Part shown: piece after piece, positions 47,701-61,164 of the stretch
How positions within the stretch are numbered: position 1 is the stretch's first letter
How the letters are laid out: every line of letters begins with the position of its first letter
Assembly (NCBI GenBank): GCA_026874595.1
Contig: CM049306.1
Span: 99,189,642-99,253,641, forward strand
DNA: 64,000 nt
Source of the DNA: Sipunculus nudus
Lineage: Eukaryota; Annelida; Sipuncula; Golfingiida; Sipunculidae
Direction of reading: 5' to 3'
The notes under the pieces: model-generated
Database searches by the model: none
Told to the model about the DNA's origin: nothing
Seen by the model: the letters and a program-made list of their open reading frames with translations, nothing else
Program-made: the position numbers and the translations under genes

Positions 47701-49150
47701 TAAAAAAATTTAATGAGCGTTCGTTTCAGGACACGCAGTTCAGGGGTGGACACAGGGAAAGGGAGAACAGGGGTAGGGGGCGCAAAGGGGGAGGGACTTA
47801 AACTTGCTAACCCTAGCTTCCACTAATTTATGTAACAATATGAAAGTTCATGGCCCTAGCCTAATGGCAAATTCTCGGGGAAACCAATATTTTGTATCAT
47901 GATGTTTTTAAAGGCCTCAAGCGCTTATTGCACTTTCGCAGGTTGAAAAGAGCGGGCGCCCCTGCGGTTGGTTGTATTTCCAAGGCGCACGCTCGTGTCT
48001 TCCCGCTATTGGGAATCCAGTTACAGCCGTTGTCACATTTGTGGGCTTTCAGCAATAATATATTTTTCTTGTTGTCAGTGTTAGTGCAACTGTGATTTAA
48101 TACTGTGAGAACTTGGGGGAATTTGCCATATTAAAGTGCCATAACGAGGAAATATCGGAAATTGGGCTTTTCGCCGGCAAACATTACTGTCATTAGTCTC
48201 TACATTTCAAAGTCTCATAAGGTTTTAGACGTTGCGTGCGTTCCATTATTTCTGTTTCTCCCATGTCCGTTTAAAAAAACAACCACCGATTATGAGTGGA
48301 GCGCTGAACTGACAGGCCTTTCGTCAACAAGGTACAATTTGTTACTTTCACTGATAGCGAGCTAATCCCCAACAGACGTAAAGTTAATTTTGACTTTATC
48401 CCGTGCCGTACAATATTCCGCTATCGGTATTCACTGCTCAGACCGACGTAACGCCGTCCGCCTTTGTATCTTTCCTGAAATAAGAACCAGCTAACATGAG
48501 TTGCCATTGTAAATGAACAGAAGACGATTGTCTATAGGTAATTAGCAGAGAAATGAAACTAGTTGATAGGCGTTTTTTAGTTATGCTATCTCTCGGCAAA
48601 CAACAGTCCAGTGTCCCTAACATGCACCAACGCGAACTCATCGAGTCTTTCATCAATCTTCCTGAACCATTCCTTATAATATCTCATTGTTCCGGAAGAC
48701 AGTTACTGCGATCCCCGATCTGTCGAGACACAATAACTATCACTTTTCATTAATTTACTGACGTGGTAGGCAAATCTATTGTGATCGGGTATGAGAGCTG
48801 GACAAAACGGAACACTGGACTGGGGACTCGTAATTATAAGCTACACTGATTCGGACTTGATGCGTGTAAACTACTAAATTAATCAACGTAATAAGACCAT
48901 TGTAATCTACCGGATTACTCTATTGTTTTAGGCAGAATTGGGTGCAATCACTCAGTCAGTGATGCAGTTAAATCAACTAGTTATTTAAAATGCTGACTTT
49001 TATGTAAACATATGTAATTTATAAATGATATTATAAAATCGGCGAGTAGAAGCGGGCAATTCAGCAATCCACGACATTACTTCCAGCGGATCATTACAGT
49101 AGGCGGACACTGAAGCAGACGGCAGCGCGAAGACGACGTGCTGTGTGCAC
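41782..49150. other. Long stretch with no recognised gene
   Basis: A 34-bp direct repeat (atgcccgaacacgaa.. actgatactt) occurs twice at about 42680-42740. GC-rich hairpins (gccgcctgcggcgg; gtaagcgctaggtcgcttac) lie at 44430-44480. C runs occur near 43350, 46270 and 46645. Several ORFs of 60-95 codons (for example at 47028-47507 and 48438-48753) are open on both strands and have no motif I know. Confidence 0.4.
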
Positions 49151-49184
49151 GAGCTGGGTCCACGTGGGCTGAACATAGAGGGGA

Positions 49185-49192
49185 CTATATAG
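49185..49192 (+). promoter_or_regulatory. TATA box of the signal-peptide gene
   Basis: CTATATAG lies in an unusually GC-rich local stretch, about 140 bp before the ATG at 49330. A CACGTG box is at 49161. A start site about 30 bp downstream would give a leader with no ATG before 49330. Confidence 0.5.
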
Positions 49193-49329
49193 CGCCCGGT
49201 CAGTACTGCCGTCATTCGGTGGCTCATTGTGCAGCTGTTCACATCAGGTGTTAGCCCAAGCCTACGAGGGGACCACTTACATTGTTAGTAATTAGTGTAG
49301 CTACAAGCAACGACACCACCCTAACTACG

Positions 49330-49405
49330 ATGGCCTCCACGACTATGGCCCTGAGTCGGACGTTCTTACTGATTCTTGTTTGCCTTAGCCTTCTCAGCGC
49401 AACAG
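49330..49405 (+). CDS. First coding exon of a secreted or membrane protein (partial)
   Basis: The exon reads MASTTMALSRTFLLILVCLS followed by LLSAT and one extra base, then the donor GTAAGA. A short polar start, one basic residue (R10) and a strongly hydrophobic core (FLLILVCLSLL) make a classic signal peptide, with cleavage expected near the exon end. A phase-1 intron directly after the signal peptide is typical of secreted proteins and cell-surface receptors. The ATG is the first one downstream of the TATA box. No following exon could be identified in the remaining 14.6 kb, so the mature protein is unknown; the next intron may be long. Confidence 0.6.
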
Positions 49406-49879
49406 GTAAGACATAATCAAGTATTTTTATCGGTGAGAAAAAAGAGGAAAAAAGTCGTGATCTAAAATTGGCGGAATATTTGAAAAACACTTTATATATC
49501 TGGTATCAAATAAAGTTGCCTACATGTGTTGATTTATTTAAAGATATCTTCATATTAATGGAGATTTTTTTTAAAAATTTTCCTTTATGAAAGAATATAT
49601 ACCTTATCACAGCATTATATTACCAATAGTTCCATCAACAAGAAAGGGGTTTATTTATCATGTGCTTGCTTACATATGAATCAATTTATACACTTGTTAT
49701 TTATAACAACCTGAACGTCTTATTTTATTATGGAAGAACCAAGGAAAGAGTTATTTGAAATTTATGCTTTGTACTCCATTTTATTAGAGTCGTTTCTTTT
49801 CGAAGTGTTCTGCATTCGTCTCTTATTCCTCGAGCTGCTATGCGTTTTTAATAAAATTCAGAGATTTAATGTAATGTGA

Positions 49880-49929
<50 letters not shown>

Positions 49930-52900
49930 TACCTTAACTAATAAAAGATAATAAGACACATACACTAAGTAAAAACGACCTGTAACATTCTTCAGTTACA
50001 GGTTTTCTCGCTCATTTTATATCACGAAAACCAGAATAACTTGATCAGCGTACAAAACGTGACACTGACCCAGATGAATTCCCATTTAGGAAGAGAACTC
50101 GTGGCCATTCACATGAATGGAATATGCAGGAAGAGTTTTTATATTTGTAGGGGAAAAAAATGACATTCTCAGTTGACAAGATTTATTTTTATTGTTTCGA
50201 ATTGTAGAAAAAATTACATTTTTATTGTATGGATCCCACGAGTTTATTGTGTCTTGGTGGTCTGAGGATCTTCCTCGTATAATGTGACAGTCTAAGAACT
50301 TACTTTAAATAGTCGTTAGTCCATGCTCGAAAGCTGGATTTTTATATGACAGTAAGCTGGCGTGGACCTCCTCCGGGCCCTGCGGATTATGTGTAAAACA
50401 CCTGCTATTCTTTCTCAAAGTTGATCTGCTTTTTCTTTTTTATGGCAATAATGTGACCCTTGTATTAGACAATAAACCGTCGGAAAATTTAATAAAATTT
50501 CTCTCGTTTTAAAATAAAGTCTCACCAATTCAAAATTATTATTATTTTAATCCTGCATATTTTGCTCACCAAAGTCATTGGTCGAGCTCTTTCATTTACC
50601 AATTTGCTTGTTTCATGGCATGGCATTATTGACAGAATGTCCTAAAAGGAACAATTGATTTCATAAAGTTAATTGGGTGCAAAGCAGCTGGCATTGATAT
50701 CGAAAAACCACGCCTTTCAAATGGCCTGCTCACGAAACTGGAATGATTAAATTAAAGTGATTACAGGAATATGCCCATGCCTCACGCACTCACGCTGACT
50801 GCAAAAGTGAATTGAATGCTTTCCTTTTCTCTACAGACCAATAAATGTTCTTTTATTGATCATAAATGTTTATTTGGAATTGTATGCATGCGTTGTTTTT
50901 CTCATTTTAATGTCACAGCAAAAAGTAGCTGACATGATTTAATTTCGCAGATACCTTGATTTCTCTTCTAACGATAAAGAGTTGATTGTTCTTGACAGCA
51001 TTGTCGATTATTTTTTTATCCAACGAGGTTTATTACCTGTTTAAGATCGGGATACTTGTGAATATCTCAACTAATATTACTGGAAGATTAATCGTCTTTG
51101 GAAAATAAAGACAGTCATAACAACCTTGCAATGTTTTAAACAGCTTGACGTGTTATTTTATTTTTTAATTATTATTGCCATTGTGCGTTTGAAATTATTG
51201 TTTAAGACTAAGACAATTAATTTTATCTCAGCCTATGAAAGAGCTTCATCATAAATGCTTCTTGTTGGTCTTGTGTAACGAGTCTTATGTGTATTGGCTA
51301 TGTCTACAAATCCATGAAATATTACTAGGAAATCTATATATAAGTTTGGAGAAGTCCATAGTGTATTATTTTTTCATTGATATGTTACAAAATGGATCAC
51401 TAGGGTCACTTAAAAATGTACCATGGGTCATTGAAAATATTAGGCGTACAAAATGTGTCCTTAACTCTGAAGAAAAACAATACTGTTAATTCACAACAGT
51501 CTGTTTCACGGGATGCGACCCGATCATCAGGTGAATGTGGTAAGATAAGTACAAGTAATGGCAAGGGGAATCTATTCATTGGTACGAAGATTCTAAGTCA
51601 GTATAAATAGAGGGTCATTATATAGAAATGTTGTTCGAATGTTAATTGTAATTAGTCCATTTTTATTATATAACCAGCATTTGCAAAATATTTTCCTTTA
51701 GCATCAATATAGTGAAAAAGAAATGGTTTTCTGTTTTTGCAACATGAAACTACAGAAAAACAATTTCTAATTTTTCTATTTTTTTCCTGTATATTATGAA
51801 AAAAATACATCACAAAAAATGAATTAAGAAGATAGGCCAGAGATTATTCCGGGTCATATCACCATGTAAGCGGCTTTCTCTGAGTCTGTCCTTGGTGGAT
51901 TTTCCGGGGATTTTTCAAAGGTTAGGGACGTTACACGAATTTCTGAATGTCAGCCAGCATGATTGACCGAGGATCATTGAGAGAGACTAATTATACGAAA
52001 CTCAGCGGAACAAACCATGCTCCGGAGGGACTTCTGTTATTGAAAATCTGTGGCCTTTGGCATTTACAGGGAGTTCCTTGGATTTTCTTGTCTAACACAT
52101 CATTTACACTATGGACAGCCGAGGCCGGGTACAATACATCGGATAAAACTCTGTATACCAGGTATTTTGATTAATAAATTCCTCAAACTGGCCAGAATTA
52201 TAACAAGGGCGGGGAGGATCAACGCACTTTCCAAAATGTCATCTGAGGGCAATGAATGGGAATCTTGATATATTTAAAAAGAATTGGTAAATATGATACT
52301 TTCGTCAGCCGGTAGTTTGCAAACCGTCCACTGACAATGATTCTAGAACATGAGCTGTAAACCTTTTCCACTGTCTACAATGCTAAGATGGGGATGCTTT
52401 TTTTTTTTCTTTTTTTTTTACGGTCTCTTTAAATCATATCATACATGTAATAAACGTATAGATATACTTTATTGTGCCCTCTATGTCCATTGCTATTTGT
52501 CATGCTTATCTCTGTCTCAGATTGGTAAGCCAAGCTGTAGTTTCGGATTGAAAAAGATCAATTTTTAAGCAACTTTGGACAAGCAAACATTCACCTCATG
52601 CATGAGAAGTGGGTGCCCCATGACCCAAAGCCATATCGGCTATATCCACCACAAAAAAATAATCCTCTCGACCATAGGCTGTGTTCTTAGATAACTTACA
52701 TATTTCAACAGTCTCTTGCAGATAAAATAAATATAAATTAGGCTCTTTTAAATCAGATCCATGTCTAGGCAGCATGAGGCAAAATATATATTCCTTGTTC
52801 TTGTCTGCCCCCATATAGAAATTTTGGTGTTTGACAAACGCAGAAGTGCTAGGTTGATAAGGTAAATTCATAAAATGTATAGCTCTGACGCTAGGGCTCT

Positions 52901-55900
52901 TTTAAGAAAAAGTAAAAAAAGTAAATTTCATTTTGAATAACTTAAGTCTTTTCGGGCAGGCTGTTTACGACAAACGCAATTAAAAAAAACCCACAGGTAT
53001 CATTTGTTATTTATGAATAATGATCATCTTGTATTGTGTCACACATATTTGTTAACGAAACAGCAAATTGCAACCCATAAGTTGACAATTAAAGAACACC
53101 AATTTCCGGGTACTCAATCCCTTAATTCTTCAGATTGAAATCACGGCAATTCATACCTCATATTGTGAAGTAAAATCGGAATACAACGTATTAAGGAATA
53201 CTAGGGCTAATTTATGGAAAAATGTGTGACTACCGGTTTGTTTGGAAAATAATCAGAGTCAAATATACAGCGGAAAGGGAAACTTAACGAGGTCACACCT
53301 TTAATGACCGCCCGCCCGAGCGTCTTAATATTATTATTAATCCACAATTGATGAATATGTCTTAAAAAACGGGCATGACGCAAATTATGCAAAAAAATAC
53401 ACTGATAATTTCTCTAAACGAAAAATACTGAGACGTTCATACGAAGGTTCATTAAACAAAAATTAGTGGTTCAAGGACATGTCTTCACGTAATACTAAAC
53501 TCAGGGTGACAAAGAGGTCTCTCCTGTCTTTGACTGTGCGGACGCTTAATATTATGTTTGCTCATGCATTGTTATCACGAAGTGTAATGTCCTTTGGTAT
53601 TTGTAACTGCATTCGCCCGTTTTCTTACCGCTGAGATAATCTAATGACTGAATAAAAATACTCATTAAAATCTCCCCAAGATAATTATTGGTCTGGCTCT
53701 CTTCTGAGTTTCAAACACTTCATAATTAGACAGGCTTAGTAACATTGGTCAGGGCGACCCTTTTGCAGTCAATAAGGTTTCAAATTTAAGACATTCGCCA
53801 TTACACAAAATTGATAACTGAAACCAAATTCCATGATTGAAACCAAAAGCTTCCTTCATTACAAGAGAGTAACAGAAGTGAGTTAAAGAACGGTTTATCC
53901 ATTATTATTTGATTGCAGATACTGAATATTTTCTTTTGGAAAAAGATTCAGTATATTGATAGATATTGCCAAATCATGTCGTGACGCCAGTAGTTCAGCC
54001 TTGGGCTCATACTAGATACTAGCTAGACACTAGCTGATACTAGAAAAAAGTCATTAGAGTCTCATTAGATTGTTCTAAATTGTTTGCTTCGAAACGAGGA
54101 TGTACACTTTTTAGATTTTTCACTGTTTTAGTATTGTTACAACTGGACAGAACTTTTTACGTTGCATTAGAAAATCAGGATATATAACATACGAGGAAAT
54201 AAAAGGTACGTGTACATGCCTGACTTCCAAAGATTGTTTCTCGTACCTTATGTGCTGATATACTTAATGAGCTCATCATTTTATACAACAATTACATTAA
54301 TGTACTGGTTTTATCTGTACAACGCTGGGAAATTCACCCATTTACTTTAAACACTATCCTTTATAAAGTTGCAGACCGTGCGAAAATGTTATTTGCTTTT
54401 GCAAATGCTGCGTTTTAGTATATGTTTTGATTAACAAAACGCCCCGCCCGTTGCCTTTTGCGCGGCTGTAATGGCACCTGCAATATATATGTCTTATATA
54501 CATCCAGGAAATAACAGTTCTCTTATTAGGCTCTATTAGGAAATTACCAGATTCCTGCAGCCAAAGTAGAGTTGATTTCCATAAGCTGGCTTCACTTGCC
54601 TGAGCTCTGTGGAATTTCTCTTGATATGTACTAACAAGAAACAAAAGTTATATATAAACTATAACGTACAAAAAAATAAATACTTGTAAAAGTACATTTT
54701 TTATTAAATCAACAGTCGGGGTAATCATAGTAATAAAGTAGACAGGAACAGCAATAAGCATGGTATGTATATTATAAATCTACCATGGGAACATCCTAAT
54801 TCTGGTATTTTGATGAAAGTAACAGTCATGAAATATATTGCAATAGTTAATGTCAGCAAGTAACAATTTGTTCCTTGCTTTGCTTCTCATTTGGAAGAGA
54901 GGATTCTGATATTATATTTCACCTAAATTGAACTGGGGTTGAAGTGTAACAAAACGTACAAATCAAAGAGGATTTTTTTTTCACTGTGTGAAAGGGGGAA
55001 ACTACGTCTGTTGAGTTAATGAAATCCGCCTATACCTCAACGCATGCTTACCGTTAATTGTGGAATATGACTTCACCCCCCCCCCCCCCTCCCCCATAGT
55101 GTATTTCATTTTCCTAAAAACTAAGTGGCGTATATAGCAACTATGTGTCCATGCAGATACACACATTTACAGTTCATGTCACCTGTTACGGTCAGCAAAT
55201 ATTCCCGTGAAGTTCCACCGTAAGGTTGATTAGTTTTGTTAGAATTAGTATTAATTCATGCCTAAAGTATACCTTCTGTGCCTTCCTATGATATAAATGG
55301 AACTTTATCAAGCTCATGTCATTCCGAAAGTGAATGAATTCTTCAAAGACTGTGAAAGGAATCTATTCTACGTGACATGTAGAGCACGTCCTGCAATAGT
55401 CATAGCTGGACTGATCATCTGATTATTATTTCGTATAGGCCCCCAGCAAGATGTAATAAACCCAGTTTTACTTTACCTCTAATAACAGAGCCTAATTTTA
55501 TTAGATTTAGGCATCATATTGCGATTCCAACAAAGAAATAAGTGAAGCAAATATTCTGATAAAAAATAATATTGTCTACGGACAAAAGATCGTGTTCTAC
55601 GTTACAAATATGAATGAAGGGGCTTTTTTTTCAATTGGTGGGATGAGAATAAAAGGGAACAATGTAGACACCTTCTTCATTTTTGTAAATGATCCATAGA
55701 AACAACACAAAGCAAAGTTTAGTGTTACATCCATTATACTTTTGTGAGTGTTTTAGAGGCATCACGGAAAAGCACTAGTTACCAACATTGCCGAGGGCTA
55801 GGTGTGCAATAAAAAAAATCAGCGATTTTTTTGTGTTCTCCTGCAGACATTTTTTGTCTCGCTAAACCGAACAGGTTTGAGGCATGCAAGCACAGTATAA

Positions 55901-56335
55901 GTAGAACGTTTTGTCCGAGACTTAGACACAGAACATGATACTAAAGCAAAGAGTTTTAACGAGTACTTCCTAATTCCCTGATTTATGTCGACCCCTGTAC
56001 GAGAAAAACACATAATTTACCAAAAAATCATTTCATATCGATTTCCTGCAGTGTGCAGCAAAATGGTACACTTTGTCATCCATATGCTAAACACAGAGTG
56101 CAGTTGAACAAATCTGGTAGGTGGACTTTGGTTCAGAGAGTGGCCAAGCCCATTTAAGAAAATTTGCCATCTGATAAAATTCACAATACTGACTTGCCGA
56201 CTTAAGCGTAAGTTTCAACCAAAAAACTTTTACTGCGACTGTGCGCCAACTTTGTAAGATAAAGAATAGACTTTAATACCGTACGCCAAAGGTAAAGGTA
56301 GGACGTTATAAGTAGAAAAGGTAAAGTTACGACGC
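49406..56335. other. Probable intron or intergenic stretch
   Basis: It contains a (TA)n tract at 49881-49928, a T-rich run near 52400 and a C run near 55077-55095. No exon with a convincing phase-1 acceptor was found. Confidence 0.4.
49881..49928. repeat. (TA)n microsatellite
   Basis: An uninterrupted TA run of about 48 bp. Confidence 0.98.
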
Positions 56336-56339
56336 TAGC

Positions 56340-56560
56340 GCGGGTATGACGTAACCTAGTGGTTAAGGCGTTGGACTTCGAAGTTGAAGGTCACTGATTC
56401 GAACCCTTGTCCCTCAATGGCACAAATGTGGTATCTCGTTGAACTTCAGAGATTCGCTCAAATGTCTTACAACAGGTTATGACTCCTGGATTATTCCTAA
56501 CCCCATGCATATAAAACCTGAAGTCCAGAAAGCTTAATAATAACATATCATTCTTGTTGT
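56340..56560 (+). mobile_element. tRNA-derived SINE
   Basis: The head has an A-box-like taacctagtggttaagg (56352-56368) and a B-box-like gattcgaaccc (56396-56406) with tRNA-like spacing. A unique-looking body of about 150 bp follows. The anticodon arm does not pair well, so it is not a functional tRNA gene. Only one copy was seen in the window, so the right-hand end is approximate. Confidence 0.5.
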
Positions 56561-56644
56561 ATGGATACCTTCACCCTCATTAAGTTTAGACAGTGCCACC
56601 ATCAGGCCGTGAACCTATCCTATAAAAAAAAGAAATGGTAATAT

Positions 56645-57075
56645 TGTTACGGGGTGACATAAAAGCGGACCAAACTGTCTCGCTAATGAAGCCTGTTTTA
56701 CTAGCGAAGCGCTTGGTACGCCGGACTTGTGTGCCACCAACATGGGTTCGAATCCTGGATCGGCCAAGTATTTCCCCTGAGCAATTTGTCTTTGTAACAA
56801 AATGTGGGCTTGTCCAACGTGACGGTAAAACTTTGTGGCCCAGGTAATAAGCTCACCAAAGTGTGACTCCTGGGATAATTAGTCTTGTTCTGATAGCAGA
56901 ACGCTTTTAAGAGGGGGTGTGCTACGGGGTGACATAAAAACGGACCAAACTGTCTTGCTAGTGAAGCTTGCTTTTCTAGCGAAGCGGTTGGAACGCCGGA
57001 CATGTGCGCCACCATCATGGGTTCGAATCCCGGATCGGCCCAATGTCTCCCCCTGGGCACTTTGTCTTCGTAACA
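56645..57075 (+). mobile_element. TRIM-like miniature LTR retrotransposon, copy 2
   Basis: The layout is the same as copy 1: LTRs at 56645-56799 (155 bp) and 56920-57075 (156 bp) with a 120-bp interior. The primer-site region after the left LTR reads tgtgggcttgtcc, matching the tRNA-Pro-type site at 11 of 13 bases. The purine tract gagggggtg abuts the right LTR. The flanks are atat and agat, consistent with a mutated 4-bp duplication. A and B boxes are kept in both LTRs (56702-56716 and 56745-56755; 56977-56991 and 57020-57030). It is older-looking than copy 1 by LTR divergence. No protein is encoded. Confidence 0.75.
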
Positions 57076-57079
57076 AGAT

Positions 57080-60000
57080 CGATTATTGTCCCGGAGTTGG
57101 TTATAGATCACTGATAAAAGGGTTAATCGATAAATATCGATATTTATATGTCAAGAAACTGATAAGGAAAATCAACCGAAACCGAAACTGGCAGCATCTT
57201 GGCTGCGGTTAGGCAGTAAAACAATTTTACAACATTGTCTGATGAGGCGAATACAAAGCCTACATGCCTTATTTCATCTACACTTAATTTGCCTTGAAAC
57301 ATAACAAGAGTTCCTGTTTCTTTTGTACTGTTTTCCATGTTTTCAGTACGTTATATATACGAATAAGTATACTGTAACTTTATCGGTCTCCTTGCACCTA
57401 TTGAAAAATGGACACATATCGCCAGCCCTACCAACGCTCAATCGACAAAAAATGAGGATTCCGCTATTTTAAGAGCTCTTGGCCACCCAAATAATGTGGT
57501 AACGGTACAACATTCGTTAACTGCCATAAATATGTTCGATAGACCATAATGGGAGAAACGCATATTACCACCCACCACATATGTGACGGGCAGAGTCAAG
57601 CTATACAACAGGATTTAAGCACCTTGAAAGTAATAAAGCACGTTCTATTATGTTTCTATCTATACTTTAACAAAATTTTACTTTTGACTTGACACCCACC
57701 ACTCCTTCCTTTGTTGAAACATCAAACATAATGCTAAGGAAGAACTTTTTAAACTCATATCTCATATATCTAAGAACATGGACCCCCCCTAGAATCACAT
57801 TTTCCGAATAATTGCAATTCCAAAATACGCCAGACGTCTGCCATGTCTAGCGAAAGGGGTTTTAACAACAATTCCTGTTTTGGTCTTGCCATACCAGCAC
57901 TCCCATAGTTGAATATACGGAAGAAATCTCCTGATAATCTTTCTTTCATTGACCCCTTACTCTTGTAAACCCAGACAGTTTCATGTATTAGCCATCAGTG
58001 GCGTCTGGTTTGAACTACCTGTCAAATGCACAGGAAAGGCAATCCTCCCAGCTTAATAATGACATGTTTGGTTCATAATATTCTTTAAAGGCCAAATTTC
58101 CTCTCCTCTTCCCTGAAACAACTTTATGAATGTCTACGTTCTGACAAGCTTTAATCCGTGTAAATGTCAATTTTTACAATTTTAAACATTGTAATGTTAT
58201 ATTCGCCATTATATGAACCTTTCAGTTTACTTCTATTACATGCTTGTGAATACGTGTCCCATTTGAACCTTTTCTGCTGATAATTCTTACTTTTATGCTT
58301 TTTTACTTTTTATGATGGTCCTGTTCGTGACGTTTTAGGTAGATTCCACTCTGGGCTTAGCATTTACAAAGATATGCTGGCTGACAGTTTGTCTGACAAG
58401 TTGTCTTCTTCATATTTCCGTTTATAACACCTCCGTATACACTTCGGTCTCCTCAGATTAACCCCCGGGGAGTATCAGTTGAGGCGGACGTGTAGGTGGA
58501 AAGCAATTTTACACCTCACACGGATGTTCTAACAACAGAAATTTGCGAATCACTTACGTGTTCGTTCTTAGCTAAAGCTTCTGTTTTTCCAATCTTTTCT
58601 GTAACCCATGAAGAGTACAAACGTTTAAAAAAAACTTCCGCTGAAAGATCCAATTTCAGTAATAGTTAATCTCAGAGGGGCAGATGATGATTGCATAATA
58701 GACATCGAATGAGGTTATAGAATACTTCTGGTTTTATTTAAGTACCGGAAGCCGTTACCTTGCTTTCACGACTTAAGATCAATTAGATCCCAAGCAAATA
58801 TTTTTGTATGGCCCCGGCTAGGTTATAATGCTCTCGGTTTGTAAGGAGAGACCTCCTCTCATCTACCAAATTACGTGTTGCCGGCACACGTGTCAGTCAC
58901 AAAGGCACGAGAGATTCATCTTTTAGGGATATATTTAAGATGAAGAAACTAATCACATAATGAAAGGGCTTAACGTCTCTTTGGTTCTTTAAAGAACACG
59001 ACAGTCGTGGCGCCAACGCTTTTCTGGTCCCCCAGGCCAAAATGCTTTAACACTAATATGCAAGAGTAATTCTGGGAAACAGAATTGAACCTTACCTGAG
59101 GAAATCATTCCGTTGAACTTTGGATCCACAAAACGTATTAAGGGCTAATATGCGACACTGCACGCAACGAGAGATTCTTTAATGAAAGCCTCTTGGCAAA
59201 TTAAAATTATTATCATTATATTAAATTATATTATCATTATTTACGTGAGACACCTGAATTTGTCTCATTTTTGGCCCTGTGCCAGAACCGCTGTAATCAG
59301 ACCAAAGAGGTCGGGTATCGCATGTTTAAAACTTAGAGCCGGACGCACAATGCGATTCCACGCTATAATTGGTCTAATTACAATTCTTTGCTCTGTGACA
59401 GCCCTGGTGGTGTGACAGAGAGAATCCTGCTATACTAAGCAGCGGTTACAACAATGGAGGTTTAGAACGACGGCAGTGTTTTACCGCTGCCTGAGGAGCG
59501 TACCCCCAACATATCCGTAACACTTTTGACATCAGCCCTCATAAGTTGGTATGCAAATGGCCTTATACAATAGGGGACACCCTTTTTACAGAATTTAACT
59601 TAAACCAGACTCTAATTTGATTTATTAAGTGGCCTAGTTCTAAAAAAGGTTAAACACTTGCTGCGTTAAACTAATGGTTAAACTAAATCAACTGCTACTG
59701 TGGTTTTTAGACACATATTAGACTAAAACATTTTAAAGGTACCGACCGAAGTTTCCGTATTCAGGTGCCGATATCCATCAAGTTTTGAGGAGAAGAAAAA
59801 AAATATTGGCCTTGAGAAGTGACACCCACCGATCGCTCTTGATTTTGCAAAGGCCATTCTGAAATTTGAGACAGTCATTGGCAACGATATCGGACATGTA
59901 GCCCGATCAAAATTCTTTTATAGCAAATATTAGTTTCTATAGACTAGTTTATATATACTTTACTATGTGCGAATATCGGTCCTTTAATGTTAAAAACCAC

Positions 60001-61160
60001 ATATAAATTTTCGTCCATTTACGTCAGTCAGTGGTGAATGTCGCAGGTAGAAGCACAGCATGATAAGCTTAGTTAACCTGATTCCCTGATAAAAAAAAAA
60101 CAATTGTTTTCAAAGGTTCAGCGTTTGTTTGTTTTGAGAGAGGACATCTTTTATAAATTAAGTTAATTATAGATTTACCCAAATGAAATAAAAACAATTG
60201 TTTCCCAGCCCATGGGGACCGGCAGTTATTAGATTGTACCAGTCCTCACGAGAACTGCAGGCAAAGTCAGGTATTTCGAGCCCTAAACCTTGAAAAAATA
60301 TAAATGTTATAGAGGCGTATGGGGCAACGATCTATGGTTAACGCACTGCATGGAGAGTAGACCGGCGCAGATATCTCGTATAATGTAAGTTAAGGGCGTG
60401 TTGTCGTCTTCTTCTCACGTAGACACCTTATTTATATTGAACTTGCATGTCTGTGCAACAACCTCAACCATCAGGCGTCACGAAACAACTGGGAATTGCA
60501 TCCGGTGTCATCAGGAGCACAGCGTATTGGTTTCCGGGAGAACGAGTGTTAATTGAGTGTTATTAGAAAGTAAGGATGTGAACGCCACTTCAGACCCTTA
60601 TCCACTAGATGCAACGATTTTCTCATATTTTGAAGTAACATATTTGGTGATGGATATAATACTCAAAACAATATCAAATTTTGTTCCAGATGCCAAGAAA
60701 TTGTTACAGATGTAAATATGCTTTAGCCTTACTGGTTATATAAGATTGTATGAAATGTCGGGAATTACGGATCTATTTTCATAAAAGGAACTGCATCTTT
60801 TTTTATGATATCAGGGACCTAAATGGCGCTTCTTGCTTCAAGAACACCTGTGCCCCGAATCATTTATCAAATGAAGAAATCGGGTAAAAGCTGATGATTG
60901 TCTGTTTCCCAATAAAAGTAAACTTGATTTTTAGTTCTAATATGGTAACTTATTTACTTATTTTTCAGTTTTTTTTCAGAATCGATGACTCCTCGACAAT
61001 ATGCGAGGTTGCACCACAGTAATGGCAACTAACAATTTACTTTATTTTGGAGCATGATATTACCAAAAAGTACGTTGCCTTATACAAAACACTGTCATTT
61101 AGTATCTCAAAGACCATACTAGCCTACTTTGTGTTTACATTACACGCTTTCTAAAGAGAC
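57080..61160. other. Non-coding stretch, nothing recognised
   Basis: No splice-framed coding segment or clear repeat was found. A 77-codon ORF at 59182 lacks motifs. Confidence 0.4.
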
Positions 61161-61164
61161 CAGG

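Noticed and set aside
48438-48753. ORFs on both strands near 48.5 kb
   Set aside because: Several frames are open, none with a known domain or splice framework.
50350-50400. Thrombospondin-type exon (WTSSGPCGLC) after the signal-peptide exon
   Set aside because: The match is a few residues only, there is no acceptor in the right phase and no donor.
56340-56420. Functional tRNA gene
   Set aside because: A and B boxes are present, but the anticodon arm does not pair and the sequence continues into a SINE-like body.
56701-57111. 136-codon minus-strand ORF over TRIM copy 2
   Set aside because: Same reason: a repeat artefact with no known domain.
57238-57262. Hammerhead ribozyme core (ctgatgaggcgaa)
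   Set aside because: The CTGATGA box is present, but stem II and the GAAAC box are not.
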